Below are positions 10,254-21,319 of a DNA stretch of 64,000 bases, piece after piece; within the stretch, counting starts at the first letter, position 1, and every line of letters begins with the position of its first letter. Under the pieces are notes generated by a model, which saw only the letters and a list, made by a program, of their open reading frames with translations, had not been told where the DNA came from and made no database searches. The stretch lies in NCBI GenBank assembly GCA_002007465.1, contig LNAC01001802.1:30144-94143 (forward strand), given 5' to 3'. Source of the stretch: Ailurus styani (taxonomy: Eukaryota; Chordata; Mammalia; Carnivora; Ailuridae). The position numbers and the translations under genes are program-made.

Positions 10254-10256
10254 TCA
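10254..10256 (-). promoter_or_regulatory. Gag-pro UGA, putative readthrough stop
   Basis: Gag and pro are in the same frame and separated only by UGA (codon context GAC TGA CGA GGC). This is the layout of gammaretroviral stop-codon suppression, where UAG is the familiar form. Whether UGA was ancestral or is a later mutation cannot be decided from one copy. Confidence 0.6.
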
Positions 10257-11914
10257 GTCATCCTCCAACCCGAGTAGTTGAAAGGCAGGACTCACTGTCT
10301 TGGGGTCACCCCCACGTAGAGGCACCAAGGATCCCCCGAGGTTGGGGCAGTCCGACTTCCAGTGGCCCATCGTTTGGCACTGGGGGCACGGCTGGGTCGG
10401 CTCCTTAGGGTTGGGACATTGGTGGGCCCAGTGTCCTTCGGCTTTGCATTTGAAGCAGGCCCCTGGAGGGGGCGACTGGTTGCCCCTCTTTATTGGCTCC
10501 TGGAGCCGGCCGGCCGCAGGGCTGCTACCAAGGCTTGGGTCTGTAACTGGACCTTCTACTGGAGTCTGGCCTGCCGCCTAAATTTGGCTGCCTCCTCTCA
10601 GGAGTTAAAGACTTTAAATGCCATTTTCACCAGGTCGGAAATGGGGGTCTGGGGGCCCTTCTCTGCCTTTTTAAATTTTTTCCGAATGTTGGGTGCCGAC
10701 TGAGAAATGAAGTGAGTAGCCAACACCGTAGCCCCTGCCGGAGAGGCCGGGTCTAGCCAGGTGAACTGGGTCAGTGCCTCAGTCAACTGGTTGAGGAACA
10801 TGGCAGGGTTTTCATCAGGGGTCTGAATAATCTCCCTGCGTTTGTCATAATTGTCTGCTTTGTTAGAGGCCGCTCGCATGCTGGCAATAAGGCACTGGAC
10901 CATGTGGTCGTGGCGGCGGCAGCCATCTTGGCTGTTCTGGTAGTCCCAGCCGGGTTCTACTGTTGGGACCACCCGAGCACCAACTGACATGGTGGCATCG
11001 GTAAGATGGACCTGGTTGGCGTGTCCTCGGGCAGCAGCCTGGATGCGTTTCCTCTCTTTGGAGGTGAGACTGGTGGTCTGGATGACATGTAGGTTGTGCC
11101 AGGTAAGGTTATAGGCCTGTGCTAAATATTGGAACTCCTTGATAAAATTAGCAGGGATGGCTGAGAAAGAGCCCAAGCGCTTTTCTATCTGGGAAAGGTC
11201 CTGCAGGGAAAAGGGTACGTGGACTCGAATGACTCCCTCAGCTCCAGCGACCTCTTTCAGTGGGCAGACCAGGTCTGGGGAGAGATTCCGGGATCTCGTG
11301 CAAGTGGAGATGAGAGGGGAAGCAGGAGGGGTAGGTTTGGCTTCAGGGCCTGGAGACATGGGGGATGGGCTGGAAATAGGGGGTGAGGAGGTAGGAGTGG
11401 CAGGAACTGAAGCGGGGGGAGGAGGAGCAGAAGGTTCGGGACAGGGAGGAGGAAGGGGGTGGCTGGAGGCCCCCACTCACCAGTGGACGAGTGAAGCTTT
11501 CTGGAGGTTCTGAGAGTGGGGAGGGAAACGATGTTCAGATAATAGAGAGCTGTAGGAGGTAGAGTGGGGAGAGGCGTGCAGGCCAGGAGAACCTGCGAGG
11601 TAGAACAGCGAGAGCAGAGGGAAGGGCGAGAGCAGAAGGAAGGGCGAGGGCATAAAGTCCAGAAGGCCCGCACGTAAGGAACCTTGGCCTATTTGTCTTG
11701 GTGTCTATAGAGGTTGCCTAAATCCATTAGGACCTGATAATCGAAAGTGCCTTTAGGCGGCCATTGAGATAGATTGTCCAATCGGTACTGTGGCCTGGAC
11801 ACAGTGCAGTTGGGTGGTTCCCATGATTCCTGCCGGGCAAACCAAGAGTCGGAGGTTAGCCAGGAGGAAGCCCAGAGGTGTTTTGGGGCCAAATTTGGAC
11901 TGAGGGGTTCCCAT
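10254..11914 (-). pseudogene. gag: ERV gag (matrix, proline-rich, capsid, nucleocapsid)
   Basis: The likely start is the ATG at 11914-11912, giving MGTPQSKFGPKTPLG, a myristoylation-type matrix start. A frameshift follows. The matrix continues as PPKGTFDYQVLMDLGN, then an in-frame TAG and VPYVRAFWTL. A proline-rich linker leads into capsid in the frame 11476-10598, with the major-homology-like stretch NPAMFLNQLTEALTQF and LVKMAFKVFN. A TGA follows, then another frame with two CCHC knuckles (CX2CX4HX4C at 10416-10457 and 10347-10388). Gag ends at UGA, 10256-10254, in frame with pro. At least three frameshifts and two internal stops leave no full Gag. Confidence 0.9.
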
Positions 11915-12219
11915 GATCCCCTTCACCTATCAACTCAATTCACGGAGGAGGGCGTCCCCTTGTCCATGTATTGGGTTGCAGATCCAAAGGCAGTTACTGC
12001 GGAATGAGGACGTCTCCCGATTCCTTGGAACTCAGGGGCCACCTGGTGGCCGGAGGGGTCAGCCCTGACATGGCCGCGATTAGGACAGGGCTTTCCGGAG
12101 GAGGATCAGGGACCAGGGAACACTCACCACGTTTTTGGAGGCTGCGTTCTGCTCAGAGGGTCCAGGTCCAGGCAGGAAAAGGAGAGAGTCCGCTCACCAG
12201 TTGTGAGGTCTCAATCTCC
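11915..12219 (-). other. ERV 5' leader between primer site and gag
   Basis: About 300 bp of GC-rich untranslated leader, where a packaging signal and splice donor would be expected. I could not pick out a donor or a stem-loop with confidence. Confidence 0.6.
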
Positions 12220-12237
12220 TCCCGGGTTTTGGCACCA
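12220..12237 (-). promoter_or_regulatory. ERV primer-binding site, tRNA-Phe
   Basis: Minus-strand TGGTGCCAAAACCCGGGA lies two bases inside the 5' LTR. It matches the complement of the tRNA-Phe 3' end with one mismatch (A for G at position 8). Pro, Glu, Gly and Lys primers fit far worse. This is the main reason for the ERV-F-type label. Confidence 0.88.
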
Positions 12238-12239
12238 CA

Positions 12240-12582
12240 TGTAAGGTTTCCCAGTAGCCCTCCCAGTAACAGCGGATTAAACAAAGCACCAGACGTATAG
12301 GCACAAGGGGAGATTTAATAGAGATGCCCTCGGGCGAGGTTCCAAGACTCTGAGAGAAGGGAGTTGGGGAAGTCGCACCCAAGGCAGGGTGACAAGGGTA
12401 TTTATTGGGAACGGTAGGGGGGTGAGGAAAGTTCAGACAGGCGGGGGCGAAGAGTTTCGTTTGTCTGGCTTAAGTTTTGGTTTCCTGAAGTTGACATGTC
12501 GGCTGTGGGGGTTTTGATGAGAGGGTCAGCAGTCTTGGACTTCCTCTATTTTATACAGCTTTCATTTCCCTCCAGCCCAACA
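12240..12582 (-). repeat. ERV 5' LTR
   Basis: A 343-bp LTR with TG...CA ends. It is the promoter-side copy on the minus strand. AATAAA lies at 12401-12406 and ATTAAA at 12314-12319, as in the other LTR. It is flanked by TGACC at 12583-12587. Confidence 0.93.
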
Positions 12583-12687
12583 TGACCTAATCACCTACCC
12601 AAGGCTTCACCTCTTAATACCATCACTTTGGGATTTAAGGTTTCAGTATATGAATTTTGGAGGGACACAAACATTCAGTCCATAGCA
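12583..12687 (-). repeat. MaLR 3' LTR, right fragment
   Basis: This continues the LTR cut at 6238. It holds TAATCACCTACCCAAGGC and ATGAATTTTGGAGGGACACA, and ends CATAGCA, the complement of the LTR start. Confidence 0.7.
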
Positions 12688-12750
12688 TTCTGCCCTGGCC
12701 CTTACTCCCTCCAAAATTCAGGTCCTTCTCACATTCAAAATAAAATAATT

Positions 12751-12941
12751 GGGCACCTGGGTGGCTCAGTGGGTTAAAGCCTCTGCCTTTGGCTCAGGTC
12801 ATGATCCCAGGGTCCTGGGATCGAGGCCCACATCGGGCTCTCTGCTCAGCAGGGAGCCTGCCTCATCCTCTCTCTCTGCCTGACTCTCTGCCTACTTGTG
12901 ATCTTTCTAATTAAATATCAAAAAAACCCAAAAAACACCCC
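12751..12941 (+). mobile_element. CAN-SINE (tRNA-Lys-derived)
   Basis: Starts GGGCACCTGGGTGGCTCAGT, with the GGTTAAAGCCTCTGCC head and a CT-rich body. An 11-base target duplication CAAAATAAAAT lies at 12736-12746 and 12942-12952. Confidence 0.93.
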
Positions 12942-14403
12942 CAAAATAAAATCGTTAACATTCCAACAACCCTAAAAGTTTTAACTCATTCCAGCATCAA
13001 CTCTAAAGTCTAAAATTTAAAGTCTCATCTAAATCAGATATGGGTGAGACTCGTGGTATGATTCATTCTGGGACAAATTGGTCTCTAGCTATGAATTTAT
13101 GAAACCAAATAAATTATGTTCTTCCAGATACAATGGTGGAACACACATAGGGTAGATATCTCCATTGCAAAAAGGAAATATAGGAAAGAAGAAAGGGATA
13201 AGGGATCCCAAGCAAGTTCAAATGACAAGGCAAACTCTGAGATCGTAAGGCTCATAAGTAGTCCTCATAAGAGTTCTGCCCTCTAGGCTCAGAAGGATGG
13301 CACAGGAGTGGCTCTCAGCATGTATCCTGTGCCCTTTTCTGACTGGAATCTCAAGTCTATGGCTCTCTGTGGCCCCCTCCTTTGAAACCTATGTAGAGGC
13401 AGCCACGACTGCATAGCTCGTATAATCTGTGTGCCAGTAGAGATGGCACCATGTGAACATCACCAAAATTTGCCACCTGTATTCTCTGGAGGGGTGGCTA
13501 TGGAGGTCTGTACTGTACCCAGGCCTGCTGGAGTCATACATGAGCAGAGAGAAGACCATGGGGCTAGAGCATGTGGAGCAGAGCCTGGGATGTGAGGCAG
13601 TGCCAGGCAGCATGACCATGGTCCCACAGGCACTGGTGAATCCTCCTTTGAAACCACTCTGGACTTTGGCCCTTCCACTCCGCACCTGTGACAGGAGTGG
13701 CAGCTCTGATCAACTCTGAATTGCATTCAGCCATTTTTCCATTGTTTGGGAGAATAGCTGCCACCTTCTGTTGAGATGGCTGATGCACTCTAATCTTTTA
13801 CTTCGCCACACCCTTAATGTTCTTTTCTGACCATGCTTTCTCATTTTTTTACAATATAGATAGAGTGAGGATTTTCCAAATCTTTGAGTTCTGTTTCCTT
13901 TTCACTTAACAATTCCATCTTTAGGTCATTTTTCACTTCTCACATTTTACTCTGAACAGTCAGGAAGAGCCAAGCTGCAGCTTGTTTAGAAAAATCTTTG
14001 GCTAAATATCTAATTTCATTGTTCCCAAGTTCTTCTTTCCACAAAACACTAGAAACATGAGCACAGTTCAGACAAGTTCTTTGCCACTTTATGAAAGATC
14101 ATCTTTTATCCAATTTCAATGAAATGTTCCTCATTTCTGTCTGAAACCTCATCAGAATGACCTTTATCATCCATATTTGTACTAACATTCTGTTCAGGAT
14201 TATTTACATGTTCTCTAAGAAGATTGAGTTCTTTATAGCTCTCCTCTTTTCTTTCTGAACTCTCACCAGAATCGCCTTTAAAAGTCCATTTATGCAGTGT
14301 AGACATTTTCCAGCATAAACTTCAAAATTCTTCCAGCTTCTACATTTTCTAGTTTTAAAACCAGCTCCAAATTTTTAGGTATTACAACAGCACCCTGTTT
14401 CTT

Positions 14404-14594
14404 TCTTTCTTTCTTTTTTTTAAAAAGATTTTATTTATTTATTTGACAGAGAGAGAGATCACAAGTAGGCAGAGAGGCAGGCAGAGAGAGGGGGAAGCAG
14501 GCTCCCCGCCGAGCAGAGAGCCCGATGAGGGGCTCGATCCCAGGACCCTGGGACCAAGACCTGAGCCATAGGCAGAGGCTTAACCAGGCGCCCC
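14404..14594 (-). mobile_element. CAN-SINE
   Basis: The minus-strand SINE has its poly(A) on the left (TTTTTTTAAAAAGATTTTAT) and the GCGCC head on the right. A target duplication CAGCACCCTGTTTCTT lies at 14388-14403 and 14595-14610. It sits in the MaLR interior. Confidence 0.93.
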
Positions 14595-14625
14595 CAGCAC
14601 CCTGTTTCTTGATTCCACTTTTTAT

Positions 14626-14992
14626 CTTAGTCTGTTCTGGCTGCTATGATAGAAATACCTTAGACAAGGTGGCTTATAAACAATAGAAATTTATTTGGCA
14701 CCATTCTAGAGGCTGGGAAATTTCAAATAAAGATATGAGCAGAGTCCTTGTCTTGTGAGGGCTTACTTTCTGGTTGTTAGAAAGCCATCTTCTCACTGTG
14801 CCCTCATATGATGGAAGGGGTGAGGAGCTATCCTGGGTCTCTTTTATGAAAGTACTAATTCCTCATGAGCACTCTACTCTCATCATCAAAACAACCAAAG
14901 GCCCCATGTCCTAGTACCATCACATTAGGGGTTAGGGTTCCAACACATGAACTGGCGGTGCGAGGGTGGGGGGAGATAAACAGTCTCTCGCA
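14626..14992 (-). repeat. MaLR 5' LTR
   Basis: This is the second LTR-like block. TAGACAAGGTGGCTTATAAAC and TAGAGGCTGGGAA are shared with the block at 5974-6060, and GGTTAGGGTTCCAACACATG lies near the right end. It is strongly diverged, as expected for an ancient pair. Confidence 0.6.
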
Positions 14993-16154
14993 TTATCTAA
15001 GCACAGTTTCTAGAGGGAGAGAATATCTGGGCTCAAATCCTGACTCTGATACTTACTAGATTTGTGTTCTTGAATTCTCCTCAGTTTCCTTGCCTCCTAA
15101 AAAACAAATAGGATATATCTTATAGGTACTGCTGCTGCCTGGTATGTAGTAGGTGTTCCATACAGTTAAGTTGTTTTTATTATTCGTGCTCATGGAAGTC
15201 AGTGTCCATGTAAAGGTCCTGGACTACACCTGATTTAGTGGAATGATCTGAAACCTAAGCTCTCTTTAGTCATAAACTGTCTCCTGGTTTTCTTGGGGCT
15301 TATTTTATACTGCTATTCCTGTGAGAGAAACCCCATAATAAATTGAGTGATAGTTATTGATTTCTTGCCAACAGCACTCTTCCTTTTTAGTTTCCTTACC
15401 AAAGCCTGAATGAAATGGTTGCCTCTGTCCTATTATTAGGACATTAGCACACAAACTTCCTATTGGGTAACAAGGAATGCTTGAGCTGCAGTGTGTGTAC
15501 CGTAAAAGTCAAAGCTGTCTACCTATCAACTATAATAGCAGTAAGCAGCCATGTTTTACACATGCCAGTTACCAGTGAAAGGACTAAGGGCCAAAGGATC
15601 CTGGCTATTCTCTGGCTTTTGCCAGCAGGCCCCTGGCTGCTTATGTTGGGTTCATTTTGGAGATTTTGCATAGAAGCCTGGAAGTAATTCACTAATTTGA
15701 GTAATGAGAACTTCAAATGACTGAAAACAAAAAGTTATTTTTGGAGTTGGAATATTCTCTGATTATATAATTATATCAGAAATGTCTACTCTTTGGTATA
15801 GTAGAAATATGGCATATGGAATCAATATTTCCTAAAATAAAAGTGAAGAAAATCAGATTTACTTTTGTTAACAATTCTCAAATGTTTTCTAAGAAAGACA
15901 TAGTCTGAAATTGCAAAATTAGATCTGGAAATTATCATGCTACTTTTATAAGCAGCCCTTCAGTGATTTCACTCTTTTTCCCCCCATACTTCTACATTTT
16001 CTTTACAGCTACTTGGCTGTATATGCCTAAAAGGGATTTTTTTGGTGATCTTCACAGATGTATTTATGTTCAAGGTGAGGGGACAAGCCCCTTCTAATAT
16101 GCCATACCTAGAGCTTTCTTTGCTAAAAATGCTGCTTGAGTGGTTTTGTTTAGT
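14993..16154. other. No recognisable gene or repeat
   Basis: Moderately AT-rich. The 74-codon frames near 15463-15716 lie on opposite strands of the same sequence and carry no motif. Confidence 0.5.
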
Positions 16155-16510
16155 GAAAAGGAAGTACCTGGGAAATCACTGCCCTCCAGCCCAACCTTGG
16201 GGCAACCCTTGGTCAGCACCCTTACAGATTTTGGATTATGGAATCCCAGCTCCCTTTCTTGTGAGGAGGTTGTGGAGGACAACTCTGAGGTAAACTACAA
16301 GTTTACAAGTCTACAGAACTATCTTGTAGTATCAGGCTCTGTCTACTCTCTACTGGGATTTGAGGTCATATCCTTTATGGCCTTCCTCCAATTTCCCGTT
16401 CTATTTCCCCCACTCACTTTATAGGTTCCTTTGGGAGCACATTCTTAATAAATCACCTATACAGCAATCCCTACCTCAAGGTCTCTTTCCAGACAACTGT
16501 ACCTAAGGCA
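16155..16510 (+). repeat. LTR-like fossil, second block
   Basis: GGGAGCACATTCTTAATAAATCACC near 16433-16458 is laid out like GGGAGCACTTCCTAATAAACC at 2339-2360. Both are followed by a CTTTCCAGA or CTTCCCAGA string. They may be copies of one old LTR family. The left border is uncertain. Confidence 0.4.
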
Positions 16511-19500
16511 GGTCCTGATGTGAAAAGCTATACCCTATTCATCCTTTTACTTCCCAGAGTTTCCAATAGAGTGTCCAGTATATAGTAAATCTTCAAATAT
16601 TAGCATAATAATAAAAGAAGAAATGGATATATTAATAGTGACTTGTTTATTGGTATTTCAGAGAGAAGTCCAAGTAGCTACCTCAAAGAGTAGAAAGAGA
16701 AACTTTTGGTTACTAGCTACTGCCCTTTATCAAGTTTCCCACTAAAGCTATCAGCATTCCCTCCCTTACAATTACGAGAATAAAGGGATAGTATCAGAAA
16801 TATATGTTTACCCATGCAATAAATCTTTATTGTACATCTATTATTTATCATATTTTCAAAGGATTTTTTTATTAAGATAGTTTTACTCTATTTTGTTGAT
16901 GTAAATGAAACCAAGGTGTTGACAGTGAAATGATAATCAGGTAGGTTGAAGGGCACACATTAGATCACTCTCTTGAGAGTGATGTGATGTTTCCTCTTCA
17001 GTAATGCTCACTCATCTGGTAGTGCTGAATTATGAAATTGGGATAATACTTTTATTACAGTTTAATATTTCAAATATTTCTATTCTCAGAAAAGTGAGTC
17101 TTAATACAAAAGCTCAATTGAGAATATAAATGAAAAATAGTTTAAGTAACTCAAGTAGAGGTTTAAGGCCTTATTTAACTGATGTGTATCAAGGAATTCT
17201 TGAAGACCAAGTAACTACTCATGTGGAAACAGAATTGCTTTTATAGGGATTGGGGAAGAGAAAGGTATTGTGACATAATGCAGATCTTTACTGCAAAACT
17301 CAAGGCAGGAATGGTTTTCTGTGCCTCTTGCTTAGGAACACTGGTGCAATCCCCTTCTTGCAACTGTCAGAACAGTTCTTTCCATGCCTGTTTTTGCAAG
17401 TGTTGCAGTTTGTCAAAAGTTAGGAGAGGAAGAAGTGGCAAAGAAAGGGGAAAAGGGAAAGAGAAGGGAAAAAAAGTAAAAGAGACAAGGCTCAAGGCAA
17501 GGGAAACTGGGGTCCTTTTAAGTCCTTTGTATACAAACAATACAATTGTTGAAAAATTTCAGTAGAAATAGCAACAGTTATTCACTTTCCCCAATATGGA
17601 AACACTGGCTAATGCTCTAAGAAACTAGTTGTTATAAAACCCAATGAAAATCTGAAAGTAGAGGCTATGAGTCTGTGACTCCGTAACTTTATAAAATATA
17701 AAAGACAGATACCTTGTCACTCTCTTCTATTTTTCTTATTCCATTCCATTTTGTAATTTTGTATTTCTATTTCTATTTGTATTTTGCATTTGTATAGTAT
17801 TTGGATTTAGGTTTGAATTTTCTGAATTTGTCATGTGATAGTAAAAATTTAGGTTATATAATTACTTCCAGATAACTCATCATGTTAGTCTGTGATTTAT
17901 CCTGAGAGTTAACCAAATCTGTTGACCATGTCTATTTTAACTCAACTTCATTGTAAGATTGTGTTGAGAAATAATCTAATGACAAAAGCTCATCTAAACC
18001 CTGAAAATATATTTTAATAGTATCAATCCTGAGATTTTTGCATTATTAGTTTTTCCTTTCATCTTTTGAATGGAACCAGAATCTGCAGCAAGGTGAGATT
18101 TGCTATCTTTACTGCACTCAGCAAACTGTAGTGAGGTTTAATTTTGACTCTTTGTGCACTTTAGCTAACAGCTAAATGGATCTATTTTGGAATCACTGTA
18201 AATAGGAAATTAAAACAGAACACAAGTGCAAAATGTAGAGATGTTACAAAACCATCTCTTTCCAAATGGTAAATAATGATGTAAATAAAAAAGATTGATA
18301 ACTGAGTGCTATCCATTTTTATTGCATTAAATATCAGTTTGAATATATAAAAAGTTCTTAAATAATACATTAAAGAACACATTTTAGACTACATATATGG
18401 TATTTAAATGTTAATATGATTCTGAACTAACCATAATATTTTAATGCCTCACATTAGGCACTGTAGTCTGAGAACACCAAGAGAAAAGTAAAAATAAAAT
18501 AAAATAAAATATGGTTTAATAATCTTTCCCTCTTGTACATTTTGCAACAGTCCTCAGTAGTTTTTATTTATTGGCAATATTACTCTTAAATATAAGGTAG
18601 TTAAGATTCCTAAAATATTGCTTCTTACTTAGGCTTTCAGGGCCCAAGTTCCATATTTTCCAAAATTTGTACCTCATTCTGCCAACCTTTAAAATGATAT
18701 TTCAGAGACCCTGAAAGCCATAGAAACAGAACATAATTGATTATATGAATGACTTACTGGCATCAAAGTCCAAAACATGGAGAACATAAAAATTCTGGTA
18801 TCTTCAACAAAGCTTAGTAATTATTATTATTTTTTTCTATCTCAGTCGAAAACTGACTCTATACTTAGAAAATGTTCTAAGACTATTTCATTTTTACAGA
18901 AAAACCATGACTAGATCTGGTAATTCTATTTTTATTTATTTATCTAGTAATTTTATTATAAGAATTACTCAAACAATTGTTTAACATCACTTAAGAATAG
19001 TAGTTCTACTAAGTATTTATTTTTGCTTTTTAATTCTCTGTTTTGATGGGTTTTACACATAGTTTAGGGCAGGAGAACTGGATAAAGACATGGCTAGCCT
19101 CCAGAAAAGAAAGGAGAGTTATTAGAAAGTTAATTTGGGCATCTTGGGGATGTATACTATACTTAAAAATTACTGGCTTTACTATCAAATGTAGGTTTTC
19201 ATTTTCATAAACTCAAGCACATTAATATGTAATATTCTCCTCTTTGAGATGTATTTTTGGTGTACTACATTTCACCCTTCTTTCTGGACTCAACTATGGA
19301 ATATAAGGAACATTTTTGCTGTTGTATTACATGTGCATTTTAGATTGGCATTAATTTGGTTCCCATCCTCCCAGCCTCTTTGTTTTATTTCTCCAATATA
19401 TCACTTGAAAAGTAAAAAAAAATAATAATACAAGGAGATTTCAAACATAAATAAATAACAGTTGTCAGTAAGTGCAATTATTTTCAAGAACACACATCAG

Positions 19501-21319
19501 AAGTGATACTTCTTTAATTTAGATTGGCCATATCATTTTGCTTCTATATTTCCATTTAAAAATTATAAACTGATGCTAGAATGGGTGATTCTATGCTAAG
19601 AGAACTTTGACTCTTATATTTTAGACTTTTTAAAAAGTTAAGAGTAAGCATTTACAAGACTTTGTGATATACTTATGGCTGGAAAACCTGGAATTTCTTA
19701 TGATCCCCTGGTACTAACCAAATGCATAGTCAACTAGGTGTCAAGAGATATCTGCACTACCATTTTTAAGGCAACTCTGTCTTAAAATTAATACGTTTAT
19801 TTTTATGTATTTTGTAGTGTCATGCATTTAATTAAATACTTTGAATTTCCTTTGCATGTGAAGTGATAGAAAAATTAAGATGGGAAACATTCATTAAGAT
19901 ACTATGCTTATTTTATTTTTAAATTATTTTTTAAACATGCTTATTTAAAAAGTATATTTGTTTTGTTTGGGAGAAGAGACTTCTTAAACAGTTGACTCTT
20001 TCACTGCTCTAAGACTTGCTCATCTTATCTGGAGAGCAGGTAGAGATGGGATTGGGTGAACCATCCAATTTTTCAACCCATACTCTTCAAAATGCCTGAA
20101 AAATGGGTAGGAATGCATGATGGGTGCTAAGAACTTATTTTCATGGGCAACTTGCTCAACATTTGATACACATGAGGATCTTTCCCTAACCTGGGGCAGT
20201 GAATGCCTTGCCTAGCTCTTTTTGTAGCTGTGTTGTGAGGCAAGGTGGGCCTCTTTATCTACTTGACCAGGGAAAGAGCCCACAGTGTTTTCCCCTGCAA
20301 GCACTGCAGATGGATTTAGGCAGATGTATGCAGAGCACATGCTTTAATAGTAGTCACTGTCTCTGGTTCTTCCTTGAATAGGATGCAGAGATGAAATTTG
20401 CAGTTATTTCAGCTCTGCTCAAGGCAAAGACAGGGATAGGATGTGACCAAAACAGAGGATAGAGACCAGGGTCTGATTTCTACCAATGAGGCTACATTAG
20501 GAAAAACTATTACCATGTTCTTTTCTGTGTTCTCTGTTAGTTGGATAGTGACATGTTATAAGCTTAAAAGCATCATGTAGCATCCCAGTCACTGCTATAT
20601 TGTGAGGCAAGGATGAAAATAAAGAATCCCTAAGGATCATGGACATAGGTTTTCCGGAAGAACTAGATATAATGGATTCCTTAAATAGCTAATAAATATT
20701 CAGAGTGTTTCAGTTAATTCTAAAAGTATTTTAGAATGGGAATAGACAGGGATGCCAAGAAAGATTATTTCAAAAGCCTGTAATTTTCTTTGCAGAACCA
20801 CATGCCTTACTCCATGTAATATTTTTTAACACTTTTGAAATAAATTTGTCAGTGTGGCAGGCAAAAATGGGACAAGCAAATTCTAGTAATAATTACTCTC
20901 AAGATGAATAAAACAAACTCCAAACATTTGTTAATTTTCCCATTATAAAGTCATTCTTCTTACCCCAGTAGATGTGAAATACCTGACCAGTTGGAGGTAG
21001 AAAATTGTGCCTCTGGTAACCAGAAATCATTTGACTCTCAGAAATGAGATTTTTTAGCATTCCCATTAGGGCTTTCATGTTGGCTTATTAAGACTAAATG
21101 GGCAGCTGAACAAGATTACCTGTCCCTGATAGGAAGGGAAATAAAGTTAATGATAAGATAAGCTGGCTGACTATATTCTTTAACCTTCCTCTTAAACTAT
21201 GTCCCCAAATCTCTACCTGAGGACTTAACACCATGGGGAGATTGATCAGTTCATTTTGTTAGACTCTTGGCTGATTTATACTTTGACTTGAAAATTTGAC
21301 TCAGCAAAGCATTTAGTAA
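16511..21319. other. Long AT-rich stretch without recognisable genes
   Basis: Nearly 5 kb with no young SINE or L1. The frames present are short and unsupported. A purine-rich patch near 17420-17500 (GGAAAAGGGAAAGAGAAGGG) and an (AAAAT)n run near 18490-18515 are the only low-complexity features. Confidence 0.55.

Larger units (their letters stand above)
6239..12582 (-). mobile_element. ERV-F-type (gamma-like, class I) endogenous retrovirus, defective
   Basis: A complete LTR-to-LTR provirus in minus orientation: 5' LTR at 12240-12582, primer-binding site, gag, pro, pol remnants, env, 3' LTR at 6239-6583. It is flanked on both sides by TGACC, a 5-bp target duplication. The class call rests on the gag-pro-pol-env order, two CCHC knuckles, gag and pro in one frame separated by a UGA, CWIC in the surface subunit, and pol-env overlap. 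The ERV-F label rests on the tRNA-Phe primer site. All genes carry frameshifts, stops or deletions: the reverse-transcriptase palm and the integrase catalytic core are missing and env is rearranged. The LTRs differ at roughly 6% of positions by eye, so insertion is not recent. It cannot replicate by itself. Confidence 0.92.
12688..14625 (-). mobile_element. MaLR internal region
   Basis: A decayed interior with no gag or pol frame. Short frames around 13389-13788 and 14106-14306 are incidental. Blocks such as CCAGCATCAACTCTAAAGTC and TACAATGGTGG match my memory of MaLR interiors. It is interrupted by SINEs at 12751 and 14404. Confidence 0.55.
5974..14992 (-). mobile_element. Ancient MaLR (MLT1-like) LTR retrotransposon, split by an ERV and two SINEs
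   Basis: Two related ~365-bp LTR-like blocks (5974-6238 plus 12583-12687, and 14626-14992) flank about 1.9 kb of internal sequence with no surviving gene. On the minus strand the left copy begins TGCTATGGACTGAAT and both end with the GCCxGACTAA-type terminus expected of MLT1 LTRs (plus strand TGTTAGTCTGGTTGGGCTGC and TTAGTCTGTTCTGGCTGC). The internal part resembles the non-coding MaLR interior. The element predates everything nested in it: a 6.3-kb ERV in its 3' LTR and CAN-SINEs at 12751-12941 and 14404-14594. The subfamily is from memory. Confidence 0.65.

Noticed and set aside
10300..10703. Plus-strand 93- and 113-codon frames rich in Trp and Gly
   Set aside because: Antisense of the zinc-knuckle and capsid-end coding region of gag.
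13389..13788. Cluster of overlapping frames on both strands
   Set aside because: They lie in the decayed MaLR interior, overlap on both strands and have no domain.
17221..17565. 114-codon frame with a Lys/Arg/Gly-rich tail
   Set aside because: The basic tail is a purine-rich low-complexity patch; no motif or homologue recognised.
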